A stretch of 23,290 bases of DNA from Phycisphaerales bacterium UBA2421 (GTDB lineage Bacteria; Planctomycetota; Phycisphaerae; Tepidisphaerales; Tepidisphaeraceae): contig DDRH01000067.1 of the NCBI GenBank assembly GCA_002343075.1, forward strand, positions 179,653-202,942. Reading direction: 5' to 3'. The position numbers and the translations under genes are program-made. Every line of letters begins with the position of its first letter. Positions within the stretch are counted from its first letter, which is position 1. This document shows positions 13,064 through 20,656 of this stretch, piece after piece. Below the pieces are notes generated by a model that was given only the letters and a program-made list of their open reading frames with translations, was not told the origin of the DNA and searched no databases.

Positions 13064-14164
13064 ATGGCACGATCACGGGTTGATCCGAAACAGTTTTCTC
13101 TCTTCAGCGCGACGCTAGAAAACCTAGCACCCGAGGCGCGGCAACCCACGGCGGACCTCTCGCCGGCCGCCCGGCGGGTGGCACCAACTCAGGAGAACGA
13201 CCCCGGACTTCGCGTTGGCGCCGCGGGCTTCATCCCCGACCCACTCATGCGGCCGGCGTGGCAGATCGACGGAAAGCCCGATCCGGCCCTGCGCGAGCTT
13301 GTAGTACCTGATCGCCCTGAGCAATTCGACGCCGCAAGCGTGCGGCCTACTCACTCGATTGAGCTGCCGTGGGACTTCCGGACGACGTTCCCATCGCCGC
13401 TGGAGTCCGCGATCGATGCAGGCAAGCTCGACCCTTCCGATTGCGAGCCTGGGAACTTGGCGGCGTTGCACGTTGAGCATGCGAACGCCGCGCTGGCCAT
13501 TCTCGCCGATCTGGATCGGATTGAGCGGAGCCTCCGGAACGGGACCGACCCTGCGAGCGGTCGACCCCCGCGAACCCAGAAACAGAAATCGCGATTGGCG
13601 AAGGCGTACACCGACGAACCGCCGAGATTGCGGCATGCGTTCGACGTTCTGGTCGACATCTACGCCGAAGTCTTCGGCGATTCGGCCGCCGATGCGTTTC
13701 GCAAATCGGTCGAGGCACACCACGCCGGAATTGAGGTCGTCGCGTCGCCACCCTTGGTGCTGGGACTGAAGGAACGCGGCATCGATCACTCCACGGGTCC
13801 TGCGTCCTACGATCCAGGTCACCCGTGGCATTACCTTGATGAGGGTGACTGTGCCGCCCCGCCTCCGTTCGAGGCCATCCCCTCTTCCGAGTCGCGCCAA
13901 CTGGGCGTGGCGTTGCCGAATGATATCGTGAAGCGACGAGCGAAGCTGCTTTCCATGCTGGCTGATGCGGAGCGCCAGCTTCGCGAAGATGAATCCCGCT
14001 ATCGTGACCTACTCGCCCGTGGTGCGGCTGCCCTGAGTGAGTACGACCGGAACATCGCGTACGGCGGGAACGACCGCCTGGCGTGGGCATCGGCGGTCGC
14101 ACTGAAGTTCAATCACATCAGCAACGGGAAGGGCCGCGTTTTGCTTCTCAGGAAGTCACTCTGA
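13064..14164 (+). CDS. Cytoplasmic protein of unknown function, end of the transfer operon
   Basis: Encodes 366 aa from ATG 13064 (AGCAGGG upstream is a weak binding site); a longer frame would run into the preceding gene. There is no signal peptide or membrane helix. The first 110 residues are Pro/Ala-rich and probably flexible. The middle (about 130-230) is helical with LAALHVEHANAALAILADLD and HAFDVLVDIYAEVFGDSA. The C-terminus (about 285-366) has a coiled-coil-like LSMLADAERQLREDESRYRD. The family is not recognised. It follows the paralogous pair after 55 bp on the same strand. Its last 9 bp overlap the convergent kinase gene, which marks the right end of the rightward block. Confidence 0.7.
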   Translation: MARSRVDPKQFSLFSATLENLAPEARQPTADLSPAARRVAPTQENDPGLRVGAAGFIPDPLMRPAWQIDGKPDPALRELVVPDRPEQFDAASVRPTHSIELPWDFRTTFPSPLESAIDAGKLDPSDCEPGNLAALHVEHANAALAILADLDRIERSLRNGTDPASGRPPRTQKQKSRLAKAYTDEPPRLRHAFDVLVDIYAEVFGDSAADAFRKSVEAHHAGIEVVASPPLVLGLKERGIDHSTGPASYDPGHPWHYLDEGDCAAPPPFEAIPSSESRQLGVALPNDIVKRRAKLLSMLADAERQLREDESRYRDLLARGAAALSEYDRNIAYGGNDRLAWASAVALKFNHISNGKGRVLLLRKSL

Positions 14165-16102
14165 CCCCGGTCCGCGTTCTTCCATCACTACCCGAAACCC
14201 CACCGTGCTCGGCTTGGTGGCGTAATCCTGCGGATTGCGGTGAGCCGCCCGGGCGGTATCCGGCACATCCCACCAGCTTCCACCGCGAAGCGCCGCCTTG
14301 CCTTCGATCGCGGTTGACGGGTCGAGCGGGTCGACCAAGTACGGCCCCTGGCACCATTCCCAGACGTTTCCGAGCATGTCGTGGAGTGACCAGCCACTCC
14401 AGGCGTACATGCCGCACTTCGCTGTCCCAGCGTTACCGTCATCCCAGTCCATGAACCCCTCCATGTTATGCTCAGCACTTGCGCGTCGATCCGCGATATT
14501 GCCATAGCGCTGAAAGAGACGCGGGTTGTTCCCGAAAAACCAGGTTGTCGTCGTTCCACTGCGACACGCGTATTCCCACTCCACTTCCGTGGGGAGACGA
14601 ATCGTTCGTCCTGTGAGTTCGCTTGCCTTGCGACAGAATTCGACGGCTTCCGTGTAACTCACGCGCTCAACCGGTTTGTCCGGGTCGATGAAGCGTGAGG
14701 GGTTGTATCCCATGACTTGCTCGAACTGCTTCTGACGGATCTCCATGACGTGCATGTAGAAACCCTTTTCAACCCGGGCGAGACGTTGCGGACGCTCATC
14801 AGCGTATGCCATGCCAGGCTCATCGGACTCGGCGCCCATCATGAATTCGCCCGGCGGAATCCACACAACCCAATCATCAAAGAGTTTCTGGAACGGCCGG
14901 CCGTTGACGGGCGACGGATGTCGTGCGACCGCTTGGGGCGGCTTCCACGGCGCCCACGCCGCTACACAGCCGGCGACGACCACTGTAATCGCCGCGACTG
15001 CCAGCCAGACCGTTCCGCGGCGGTGCGGCGGGCGATAATCCAGTAGCTTTTCGGCCGCGACGGCGAGTTCGCCGGCGCTCTGGTATCGATCGGCGGGCAA
15101 CTCCTTCAGACATCGCTCAAGCACGCGGCGAATGTCGGGGCGGATGTTTCTTGAGAGGCGAGTACCGCCGCGGGTGAACGAAGATGTCTCCTCAAAAAGC
15201 GACTCGACCTCCAGCCGCAGCGACTCCAGCACATGCGGCGGCAGCGTGCCGTCGGCGACCAACTGATGGAGGATGACTCCAAGGGAGAATATATCCGATG
15301 CCGGCGTGATCTCGCGATCACCCCGAAGCTGCTCGTGGCTGCACCACAACGGGGTTCCGCGGGCACGGCCAGTGGTTTGCAGGGAGCGCAGACTGGCCAA
15401 GTCACGTGTACATGCCGCCAATCCGAAGTCCAGCAGAAACGGCGTGCCGTCGGCGGCGATGCGAATGTTGTTGGGCTTGATGTCGCGATGAATCACCCCG
15501 CGCTCGTGCGCCGCCTGCACGATGCGGGCAATGCGGATGAACAGCCGCAAGCGACCATCGAGGCTCATCGACCGCGTCAACCGTCCGACGCGCAACGGCT
15601 CGCCTTCGACAAACGGCATGACCAGGTACGGAACTCCCTCGGGCGTGACATCAAAGTCAATCACCTTCACGATTTGCAGATGATCCAACTCCCGGAGAAT
15701 TGCCGCCTCGCGGCGGAAGCGGCGACGCTCCGATTCATCTGCCAGCACCGCAGGCATGAGCAGCTTGATCGCGACCTCTGCGCCGCCGTCGAGCCGCTTG
15801 CCGCGAAACACCATTCCCTGTCCGCCGCTGGCGATGGGGTGTAACAATTCATAACCTGGGATCTTCAGCTCAGCCGCCCGGGTGATCAGGTCGAATCGCT
15901 CCAGCTCGTCCTCGGCGCGCAGCCGAGCTTGCTCGACGCGATCAAGAGACGTGAGCAGTTCGCGCACCGCCGCCTCGCGGCCCGGGAAACGCTGGCGGAT
16001 CTCTTCGTCCGAAAGAGGCGTGCCGGAGAGTCGCCGCTCCATCTCCTCTGCCAGGAGCCGGGCGGCGGTCTGCGGGTCAAGCTCGTTTTCCGGATCGTTC
16101 AC
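14156..16102 (-). CDS. Membrane Ser/Thr protein kinase fused to a formylglycine-generating-enzyme-like domain
   Basis: Encodes 648 aa. Residues 1-80 are a helical N-terminal region. The Hanks-type kinase domain spans about 84-355: glycine loop IASGGQGMVF (90-99), catalytic lysine VAIK (K113), HRDIKPNN (205-212, catalytic D207), DFG (225-227), and SDIFSLGVIL. One membrane helix (about 364-384) follows. Residues about 405-640 are an FGE-sulfatase-type (SUMF1/EgtB-like) domain with WIPPGEFMMG, TEVEWEYACRSG, MLGNVWEWC, LRGGSWWDVP and GFRVV. Many proteins with this fold are binding or structural, so enzymatic activity is not certain. The kinase would be cytoplasmic and the FGE-like domain outside, a receptor-like layout common in planctomycetes. 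The gene overlaps the upstream sigma-factor gene by 4 bp. Confidence 0.95.
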   Translation of the reverse strand: MNDPENELDPQTAARLLAEEMERRLSGTPLSDEEIRQRFPGREAAVRELLTSLDRVEQARLRAEDELERFDLITRAAELKIPGYELLHPIASGGQGMVFRGKRLDGGAEVAIKLLMPAVLADESERRRFRREAAILRELDHLQIVKVIDFDVTPEGVPYLVMPFVEGEPLRVGRLTRSMSLDGRLRLFIRIARIVQAAHERGVIHRDIKPNNIRIAADGTPFLLDFGLAACTRDLASLRSLQTTGRARGTPLWCSHEQLRGDREITPASDIFSLGVILHQLVADGTLPPHVLESLRLEVESLFEETSSFTRGGTRLSRNIRPDIRRVLERCLKELPADRYQSAGELAVAAEKLLDYRPPHRRGTVWLAVAAITVVVAGCVAAWAPWKPPQAVARHPSPVNGRPFQKLFDDWVVWIPPGEFMMGAESDEPGMAYADERPQRLARVEKGFYMHVMEIRQKQFEQVMGYNPSRFIDPDKPVERVSYTEAVEFCRKASELTGRTIRLPTEVEWEYACRSGTTTTWFFGNNPRLFQRYGNIADRRASAEHNMEGFMDWDDGNAGTAKCGMYAWSGWSLHDMLGNVWEWCQGPYLVDPLDPSTAIEGKAALRGGSWWDVPDTARAAHRNPQDYATKPSTVGFRVVMEERGPGSE

Positions 16103-16761
16103 GTCGCTCGCTCCGGCCCCCCTTTGGAAGGAGCGCCCCCATCGCCGTCGTGACGAGCATCGGGTTTCTCAAGAATTGTCCTTAGAATGAGGATTCCTCG
16201 ATGCGCCTGCTGGCGGACCGTGTCCACCTTCTTGCCGAGTTGCGATGCGATCTGCGGAAAGGTCAATCGCTCGTGAAAGTGCAGTCGAATGATCCGCTGC
16301 GATTCGGCCGGCAAGAGCAGCAACGCCTCCCGCAGCAATGGGATTGCTTCACGTTGCGCTGCCAGCGAGCGCGGGCTCCTGGCTGACCGCGCGAGTCTTT
16401 CGGCAAGGCGGATGGCGGTGGTGTCTGTATCTTCGGGCAACTGCACGCGGTTCGCTCGCCGCCGGTCGGCCGCGTAGTGCCGAACCACGTAGTTCATTCG
16501 GTTGCGTGCAATCGCAAAAAGCCAGGCCTTGAACCCGCGCACGTCATCAGCGCGGAACTGGTGCATCGCCTCCCAAGCAGATTCATGTGTGCGCTGAACT
16601 AAGTCATCCACGGACTCGCGCTCAAACAGGTACTCCGGCCACCGACGCCGGATGAACGCCCGGATTCGCGGCTCCATGAGCACCAAAAGGATGCTCATTG
16701 CCCGCGTGTCGCCACATCGCGCGCTGCGTACAAGCTGCTCTTCTGCCGGGTGGATACTCAA
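16099..16761 (-). CDS. ECF-like RNA polymerase sigma factor
   Basis: Encodes 220 aa from TTG 16761. The start is inferred because residues 5-25 (PAEEQLVRSARCGDTRAMSI) are needed for a normal region 2.1, although no strong ribosome binding site precedes it. Region 2 covers about 20-95, with DDLVQRTHESAWEAMHQF and FKAWLFAIARNRMNYVVRHY. Region 4 covers about 140-195, with LLLLPAESQRIIRLHFHERLTFPQIASQLG and the recognition helix VDTVRQQAHRGI. The 25-residue tail is Gly/Asp-rich. It directs RNA polymerase to alternative promoters. Its stop overlaps the kinase start (ATGA), a pairing known from planctomycetes in which the kinase may control the sigma factor by phosphorylation; that link is inferred. 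Confidence 0.92.
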   Translation of the reverse strand: MSIHPAEEQLVRSARCGDTRAMSILLVLMEPRIRAFIRRRWPEYLFERESVDDLVQRTHESAWEAMHQFRADDVRGFKAWLFAIARNRMNYVVRHYAADRRRANRVQLPEDTDTTAIRLAERLARSARSPRSLAAQREAIPLLREALLLLPAESQRIIRLHFHERLTFPQIASQLGKKVDTVRQQAHRGILILRTILEKPDARHDGDGGAPSKGGPERAT

Positions 16762-17126
16762 GAAAAAATCTGCTTATGGTACGTTCTATCTGATGAGAGC
16801 CCGACGCGCCCCGGGTTCGCCGAAACTTTGACAATAGTGGAGATTCTTCTCTCCATGTGCAATTCGTCAAGCGTCTAACCTTTACATGCTTTCGGGGACG
16901 AAGGCCAATCGGGACGGCTGCATAGCGTTGAGCTTTCAGTGTGCACGGCAGTGTTGAACTGACTAACTCTTAGAGAGATTCTGAAGCGTCAATCAACCAT
17001 CTTGAGCAAGTTGAGCCCACGAAGTTAGTCGTGCTTCAGGCGGCTCTTACTTCGGATGATCACCTTCCGTGATCAGCCGTAATCGCAAACTTGTGTCGCG
17101 GGAGATAGCGTTTACGTTGGATTGAC
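16762..17126. other. 365-bp gap, no gene seen
   Basis: Less GC-rich than its neighbours and without a convincing reading frame. It must hold the sigma-factor promoter (leftward) and, if any, the promoter of the broken desaturase gene (rightward). GACTAACT (16961-16968) is the inverse of AGTTAGTC (17023-17030), and CTGAAGC (16981-16987) the inverse of GCTTCAG (17033-17039). The arms interleave, so they cannot both form simple hairpins. Confidence 0.5.
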
Positions 17127-18073
17127 ATGCTCCAGACGATCTGGGACACGCGCGGATATTTCTTCTGGCTTCTGGTGGTCTCCGCGTTCTGTCTGATTCT
17201 GGAGCGGCTGTGGCCGTGGCGAAAAGAACAAAGGCTGGTGCGGCGGCAATTCGCCCAAGACCTGTTCTGGCTCTTCTTCAACGGCCAGTACGTCGGCATT
17301 CTTGTCGCGTACGTCGGCGCCTTCCTGTTTTTCTGGGCGGCGCCGGCAGTCTGGAAGGCCGAAGCCCTGGACTTAATCTCTTCGCAGCCGCTCTGGGCGT
17401 AGTTCCTTGCGTTCTTTCTCCTAAAAGATTTTCTGGAGTGGGCCATTCACAATCTGCTGCACGCGTGCCCTGGTTGTGGGAATTCCACAAAGTGCATCAC
17501 TCGATTGAGGAACTGGATTGGATCGGCAACTTCCGTTTCCATTGGATGGAGGTCGTGGTCTACCAGGGCTTAACGTACTTTCCGCTCGTGGTTCTTGGCG
17601 TCGATGCACGAGTAATCCTCGTGATTGCCGTCGTCTCAACGCTGATCGGCCATCTCAACCACAGCAACCTGAATATCTCTTGGGGACCGCTGCGCTACCT
17701 GCTGAATTCGCCACGAATGCACGTCTGGCATCATGACCACGACTGGCCGGCCGATCGGCGTTACGGCGTCAACTTCGCGATCTGCCTGAGCATCTGGGAT
17801 TGGCTATTCGGCAGGGCATATTGGCCCAAACCGGATGAGTCGCCGACGCAACAGCCGGCGCGCCTGGGGTTCGACGGCATGGAGCGGTTTCCGCGAAGTT
17901 TGCTCGGGCGATTCTTCTATCCGTTGACAAAATTTTTCGTGCCGCGAGCTACGCCATCGCCTTTAACGCCGGATGTTGAGAAAGAACACGTAACCAATGA
18001 TCGTGCCTCGGCCAACTCCAAATTCCAGGTTGTTCGAGTGACAAGTGGTACGAGCACGACTTCTTCGTCGTAA
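17127..18073 (+). pseudogene. Sterol desaturase / fatty acid hydroxylase family, broken by a nonsense codon and a frameshift
   Basis: The reconstructed protein (about 315 aa) is a membrane di-iron oxygenase of the sterol desaturase superfamily. Hydrophobic helices occur near the N-terminus, and the histidine boxes HNLLH (in the segment after the stop), HKVHH and HVWHHDHD are all still encoded. Two lesions are visible. The codon at 17400-17402 is TAG directly after PLW-A, and the same frame continues as FLAFFLLKDFLEWAIHNLLH, so a single base change (such as CAG to TAG) explains it. One base is then missing at about 17462, where CTGCAC-GCGTGCCC should read CAC CGC GTG CCC, shifting to the frame RVPWLWEFHKVHH. 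Both must be repaired for a working enzyme. The start ATG 17127 has no strong binding site. Sequencing error could explain one lesion, hardly both. Confidence 0.85.
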
Positions 18074-18097
18074 TTCGGCAGCCGACTTGAAGACCCC

Positions 18098-18952
18098 TCA
18101 TGGTATGGCTTCGACCACGTCGTTGTCATCAGCGTCCGCCGAATCGCCCGAGCCGGATCCTCCCGAAAGCGTGTCAATCTCACCGTCTAATGCGCTCAAC
18201 ACGTCGTCGCCAGACTGACCTTCGAGCGAGTCTCGGCCGGCATCTCCGGTGAGCCTATCGTTCCCGCCGCCGCCGATTAGCGTGTCGTCGCCGGGGCCGC
18301 CGAAGATGACATTCGGTTTTCCCGATCCTCGGATGAAGTCGTTCCCGTTGCCGCCTTCAAACACTTCACAGGTCGGCGAGATGTTGTCCGCTTCTCCCGA
18401 TTCGCCGTCGTTGGCCAGGTCATCGATGCTGACTGAAACACCGGCCGTTCGTCCGTTGTAGTTGACCCTGTCGAATGTCCCGGCACCGCCCACAAGCACA
18501 TCGCCGCCGGTCCCGCCATCGAGTGTGTCATTCTTGCCGCCGCCGGCCAGAACATCGTTACCGGCGTTGCCGAAGATGTTATCGCGATTGCCGTTGCCGA
18601 GCAGTTGGTCATTGCCCGAACCACCTTCAATGAAATCTTTTCCGGTGCTGCCGTTGATCGTATCGTCATCCGCTCCGCCTTGAAGCGTCGTTGGAAGCGA
18701 GATATCTCCGACGATGGCAATCTGATCTTCCCCGCTTCCGCCGGTTATGTTGATACCCGCTGTCACTTCGCTGACGGCGAAATCTTCGACAAAACCGTCG
18801 CTCACGGCCTCAGCTCGGTAGATGTCGCCGACCCGACTGACTTGTAATACGTCGTCGTGGGCGTCGAGTCCTTGCAGGACAAGGACGCCGTTGCTGATCA
18901 ATGCTACGTGGAAAAGTATGCGCTGCTCAAGTGATTCATGTGTCATGGACAT
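18098..18952 (-). CDS. RTX-type (hemolysin-like) calcium-binding repeat protein, probably exported
   Basis: Encodes 284 aa. ATG 18952 (AGAGG 3 bp upstream) is used; ATG 18946 (9 bp from the same site) is equally possible. From about residue 70 the protein consists of glycine/aspartate nonapeptides of the GGxGxDxLx type (GGSGNDQLLG, GNAGNDVLAG, GGTGGDVLVG, GGPGDDTLIG, GDAGRDSLEG), which fold into a calcium-binding parallel beta-roll. There is no ordinary signal peptide; instead the N-terminus MTHESLEQRILFHVALI resembles the LEPR-X-LL motif found at the start of many planctomycete surface proteins. It ends with DTLSGGSGSGDSADADDNDVV, a common terminus of such proteins. No type I secretion genes are near. 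Substrate or binding partner unknown. Confidence 0.88.
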   Translation of the reverse strand: MSMTHESLEQRILFHVALISNGVLVLQGLDAHDDVLQVSRVGDIYRAEAVSDGFVEDFAVSEVTAGINITGGSGEDQIAIVGDISLPTTLQGGADDDTINGSTGKDFIEGGSGNDQLLGNGNRDNIFGNAGNDVLAGGGKNDTLDGGTGGDVLVGGAGTFDRVNYNGRTAGVSVSIDDLANDGESGEADNISPTCEVFEGGNGNDFIRGSGKPNVIFGGPGDDTLIGGGGNDRLTGDAGRDSLEGQSGDDVLSALDGEIDTLSGGSGSGDSADADDNDVVEAIP

Positions 18953-18967
18953 GTTCCTCTCCCAAGG

Positions 18968-19271
18968 TTACTGCTTGTGATCGTGCTCCAGCGTGTAAGA
19001 CGCCTTTGCAGTGCCGCCGTCGGTCTGAACTTCGACCCACACCCTCCAATCCTTCTGTAGCGGGTCGGGCGAAGCCGACCGAGTGGCCCGCCTCCGGCTC
19101 GCCGATCATGATGACAGACACGGTATAATCGGCAATCTTCTGCCGGCCAAGCTTATGCTTTTCTTCCGAGTGCTTGTGGTCGCCTGGCCCGGCCACCGCC
19201 GGAGCCAGTGTCAAGCCGGTAATGACCAACACCACGATCGATACCGCACCGACTCTGAACAATGATTTCAT
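18968..19271 (-). pseudogene. Small exported protein, frameshifted with a probable internal deletion
   Basis: The gene starts at ATG 19271 with GAGGAG 8 bp upstream and a signal peptide (RVGAVSIVVLVITGLTLAPAVAGPG). It continues as a mature start with HKHSEEKHKLGRQKIADYTV and VIMIGEPEAGHSVG. After that the frame yields a composition unlike the rest. In another frame the sequence reads SASPDPLQKDWRVWVEVQ and then TDGGTAKASYTLEHDHKQ with a stop at 18968, which looks like the true C-terminus. I infer a frameshift near 19075-19090, probably from a deletion, because the two halves adjoin with little between them. Read without correction, the frame runs on to 18936 and overlaps the RTX gene start. 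Function unknown. Confidence 0.6.
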
Positions 19272-19318
19272 CCTGTAACTCCTCAAAAGGAAAAGACTGC
19301 GGTAGACCCTGAACTATT

Positions 19319-19792
19319 TCACCCCTTGATTCCGATTCGGAGACACGCACTCCGACGGCTGCCTCCAACTCTGACTGCACCTCGGCCGAACGGAGCTGTG
19401 CGGCAAGCAGATTCCGTCGCGCATCGAGTAAGGTTCGCTGTGCCTCCACATTTGCGAGAATGCTGCCCTGCCCGGCGGCGTAGGCATCGCGGGCAAAGGT
19501 CAGGTTTCGTTCCCGCCTGGGGCAGCAGTTGCTCGCGGTAAAACGCCACCGTTTTACGCGCGGTTGCTGAATCATCGAGCGCGGATCGAATCTGCACCGC
19601 TACCGCGAAGTATAGCGACTCATAGCGTCGCTTGGCCTGCTCCAGTTCATACCCGGCCTTGGACGCCTGCGCCTGATTCTGGTCGAACATCGGCAGTTCC
19701 AATGAAAACGTCGGGCCGACGACCCAGTCGTCGCCGCTCTCGCCGCGTCGGCGTTCCGAGCGTTCCGCTTCCGCGCCAAGCGACTCAACCAT
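19319..19792 (-). pseudogene. TolC/CusC-type outer membrane efflux protein, fragment with frameshift
   Basis: Two frames together encode the second half of a TolC-like outer-membrane factor. The first reads VVGPTFSLELPMFDQNQAQ, EQAKRRYESLYFAVAVQI and VAFYREQLLPQ. The second continues ERNLTFARDAYAAGQGSIL and QRTLLDARRNLLAAQL down to ELEAAVG near 19351. One extra base within the run at 19512-19514 explains the shift. The N-terminal half of the protein is missing, and at about 19793-19801 the sequence changes to a piece of an unrelated ASCH-domain gene. The intact protein would form the outer-membrane channel of an RND pump; a CusA-like pump gene lies 2.3 kb upstream on the same strand. The fragment cannot make a channel. 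Confidence 0.8.
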
Positions 19793-19800
19793 GCCTTCGC

Positions 19801-19946
19801 CTTGGCCGCGTAGATGTAAAACCGCCGCCCGATGATCTTCGTCGGCCGCGTGCGAAGCTCCGCCGTCTTGATCCCGCGAAGAATCAACTCGGCGGGAGTT
19901 TACCCCGACCTGTCGGGGGCTGTCTGATCGAAAGTGCGAGTATCAA
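19801..19946 (-). pseudogene. ASCH-domain protein, N-terminal fragment interrupted by a short palindrome
   Basis: Read leftwards from a possible TTG at 19946, the sequence gives ILALSIRQP, the usual ASCH start (LSIRQPxAxLIL.G.KT.E.R). A 23-nt stretch (19894-19916) stands where one codon is expected and includes the palindrome at 19903-19918. Beyond it another frame continues AELILRGIKTAELRTR and PTKIIGRRFYIYAAK, again typical of the family. The match stops at 19801, where the TolC remnant begins. ASCH domains resemble PUA RNA-binding folds and the proteins are about 100-150 aa; only about 40 residues remain. No ribosome binding site is visible. Clearly non-functional. Confidence 0.7.
19903..19918. 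repeat. Short palindrome inserted in the ASCH remnant
   Basis: CCCCGAC, CT, GTCGGGG: a perfect 7-bp stem with a 2-nt centre. It lies exactly at the point where the ASCH reading frame gains about 20 nt, so it looks like a small inserted element rather than original coding sequence. Confidence 0.6.
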
Positions 19947-19952
19947 AAAGTG

Positions 19953-19969
19953 GGGCGGGCGGCCCGCCC
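19953..19969. repeat. GC-only hairpin
   Basis: GGGCGGG, loop CGG, CCCGCCC: a perfect 7-bp stem between the ASCH remnant and the gene at 20088. It could be a terminator-like hairpin or a second small palindromic repeat; there is no T-tract. Confidence 0.4.
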
Positions 19970-20087
19970 GTGTTCTTCTCCTACATCGGCAACCCTACGG
20001 AATTGTGTGAATCCTCGCGCCCTCTAGACGCATCTACTCTTGCATAGCGACGGCATGGTGCCGATCGCCAAACAAGGAGTTCCAGTA

Positions 20088-20561
20088 ATGCGTTCGTTTC
20101 TTTCCAACCGTTCGTTTGTTTTGCGCGCCGCCGTTCTCACCGGCGTTGGTGTTCTCGGAATTGGCGCTTCGGTCGTCGACGCCAAGCCCCCGCGCCCGTT
20201 TCCCACACATAAGCCCAATCCAATCTCGCTGAGCGACCACGGCAAGATCGTCAGCAGCCCGTTTCAAGGCCCCAAAGCCAACACCGGCACGGTGGCCAAC
20301 ACGCATGAGAACGGGAAGTGTGTGCTGACGCTTTCGGACGATTTCAAGGTTCCGGAAACCCCGGCACCGCACTGGCAGATCGTCGATAGCCGAGGCAATA
20401 CTTACTTGCTTAACCGGCTGAAGATTGACGGCGGGAAGTACAACCGGTCGATCGCCGTACCGTCTTACATCAACGACGTGGCAAAGGTGCAGATTTGGTG
20501 CGCGTTCGCAGAAGTAAACCTCGGAGAAGCTGCGTTCGCGGCGCCGGTTCCGAACAAGTAA
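20088..20561 (+). CDS. Exported protein with DM13-like domain
   Basis: Encodes 157 aa from ATG 20088, with AAGGAG 8 bp upstream; an upstream in-frame ATG at 20040 has no such site. Residues 1-32 form a signal peptide (SFVLRAAVLTGVGVLGIGAS then VVDA). The mature protein has a DM13-like pattern: SPFQGPKANTGTVANT, CVLTLSDDFKVPETPAPHW, VDSRGNTYLLNRLKIDGG, and IAVPSYINDVAKVQIWCAFAEVNLG. DM13 domains are suggested to take part in electron transfer or redox reactions at the cell surface through a conserved cysteine. Here Cys residues lie in GKCVL and QIWCAF; the second fits the usual position. The match is by eye and moderate. It stands alone, with a strong hairpin after it. Confidence 0.8.
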   Translation: MRSFLSNRSFVLRAAVLTGVGVLGIGASVVDAKPPRPFPTHKPNPISLSDHGKIVSSPFQGPKANTGTVANTHENGKCVLTLSDDFKVPETPAPHWQIVDSRGNTYLLNRLKIDGGKYNRSIAVPSYINDVAKVQIWCAFAEVNLGEAAFAAPVPNK

Positions 20562-20582
20562 CGGTCATCCTCAAGAAAGTCT

Positions 20583-20615
20583 GGCCGGTCGCGAGTTCAG
20601 TTGTCGCGACCGGCC
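20583..20615 (+). terminator. Strong hairpin after the DM13-like gene
   Basis: GGCCGGTCGCGA (20583-20594), 9-nt loop, TCGCGACCGGCC (20604-20615): a perfect 12-bp stem 21 bp after the stop codon. The T-tract is missing (GGATTC follows), so it may stabilise the transcript end rather than act as a classical intrinsic terminator. Confidence 0.65.
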
Positions 20616-20656
20616 GGATTCATGGCGCTTTGTGGGGTAGCAGCAGTCGCCGGTGC

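Noticed and set aside
13347..14102. Minus-strand frames opposite the 366-aa gene (also 13124-13900)
   Set aside because: The plus-strand frame continues the operon and has normal protein composition; the minus-strand frames have shadow composition and no binding site.
16961..17039. Interleaved inverted repeats in the gap before the desaturase gene, as a possible pseudoknot RNA
   Set aside because: Arms of 7-8 bp at such distance occur by chance in 365 bp often enough, and there is no second copy to test pairing.
17400..17402. TAG in the desaturase gene read as a recoded amino acid
   Set aside because: A frameshift only 60 bp downstream also breaks the gene, and no recoding element was seen; pseudogene is simpler.
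18240..18700. Periodic GC-rich pattern resembling a CRISPR or satellite array
   Set aside because: The period corresponds to glycine/aspartate nonapeptides of the RTX protein; repeats are imperfect and there are no spacers.
18936..19286. Reading 18936-19286 as one intact 116-aa gene
   Set aside because: The second half changes to shadow-like composition, overlaps the RTX start, and a better C-terminus exists in another frame ending at 18968.
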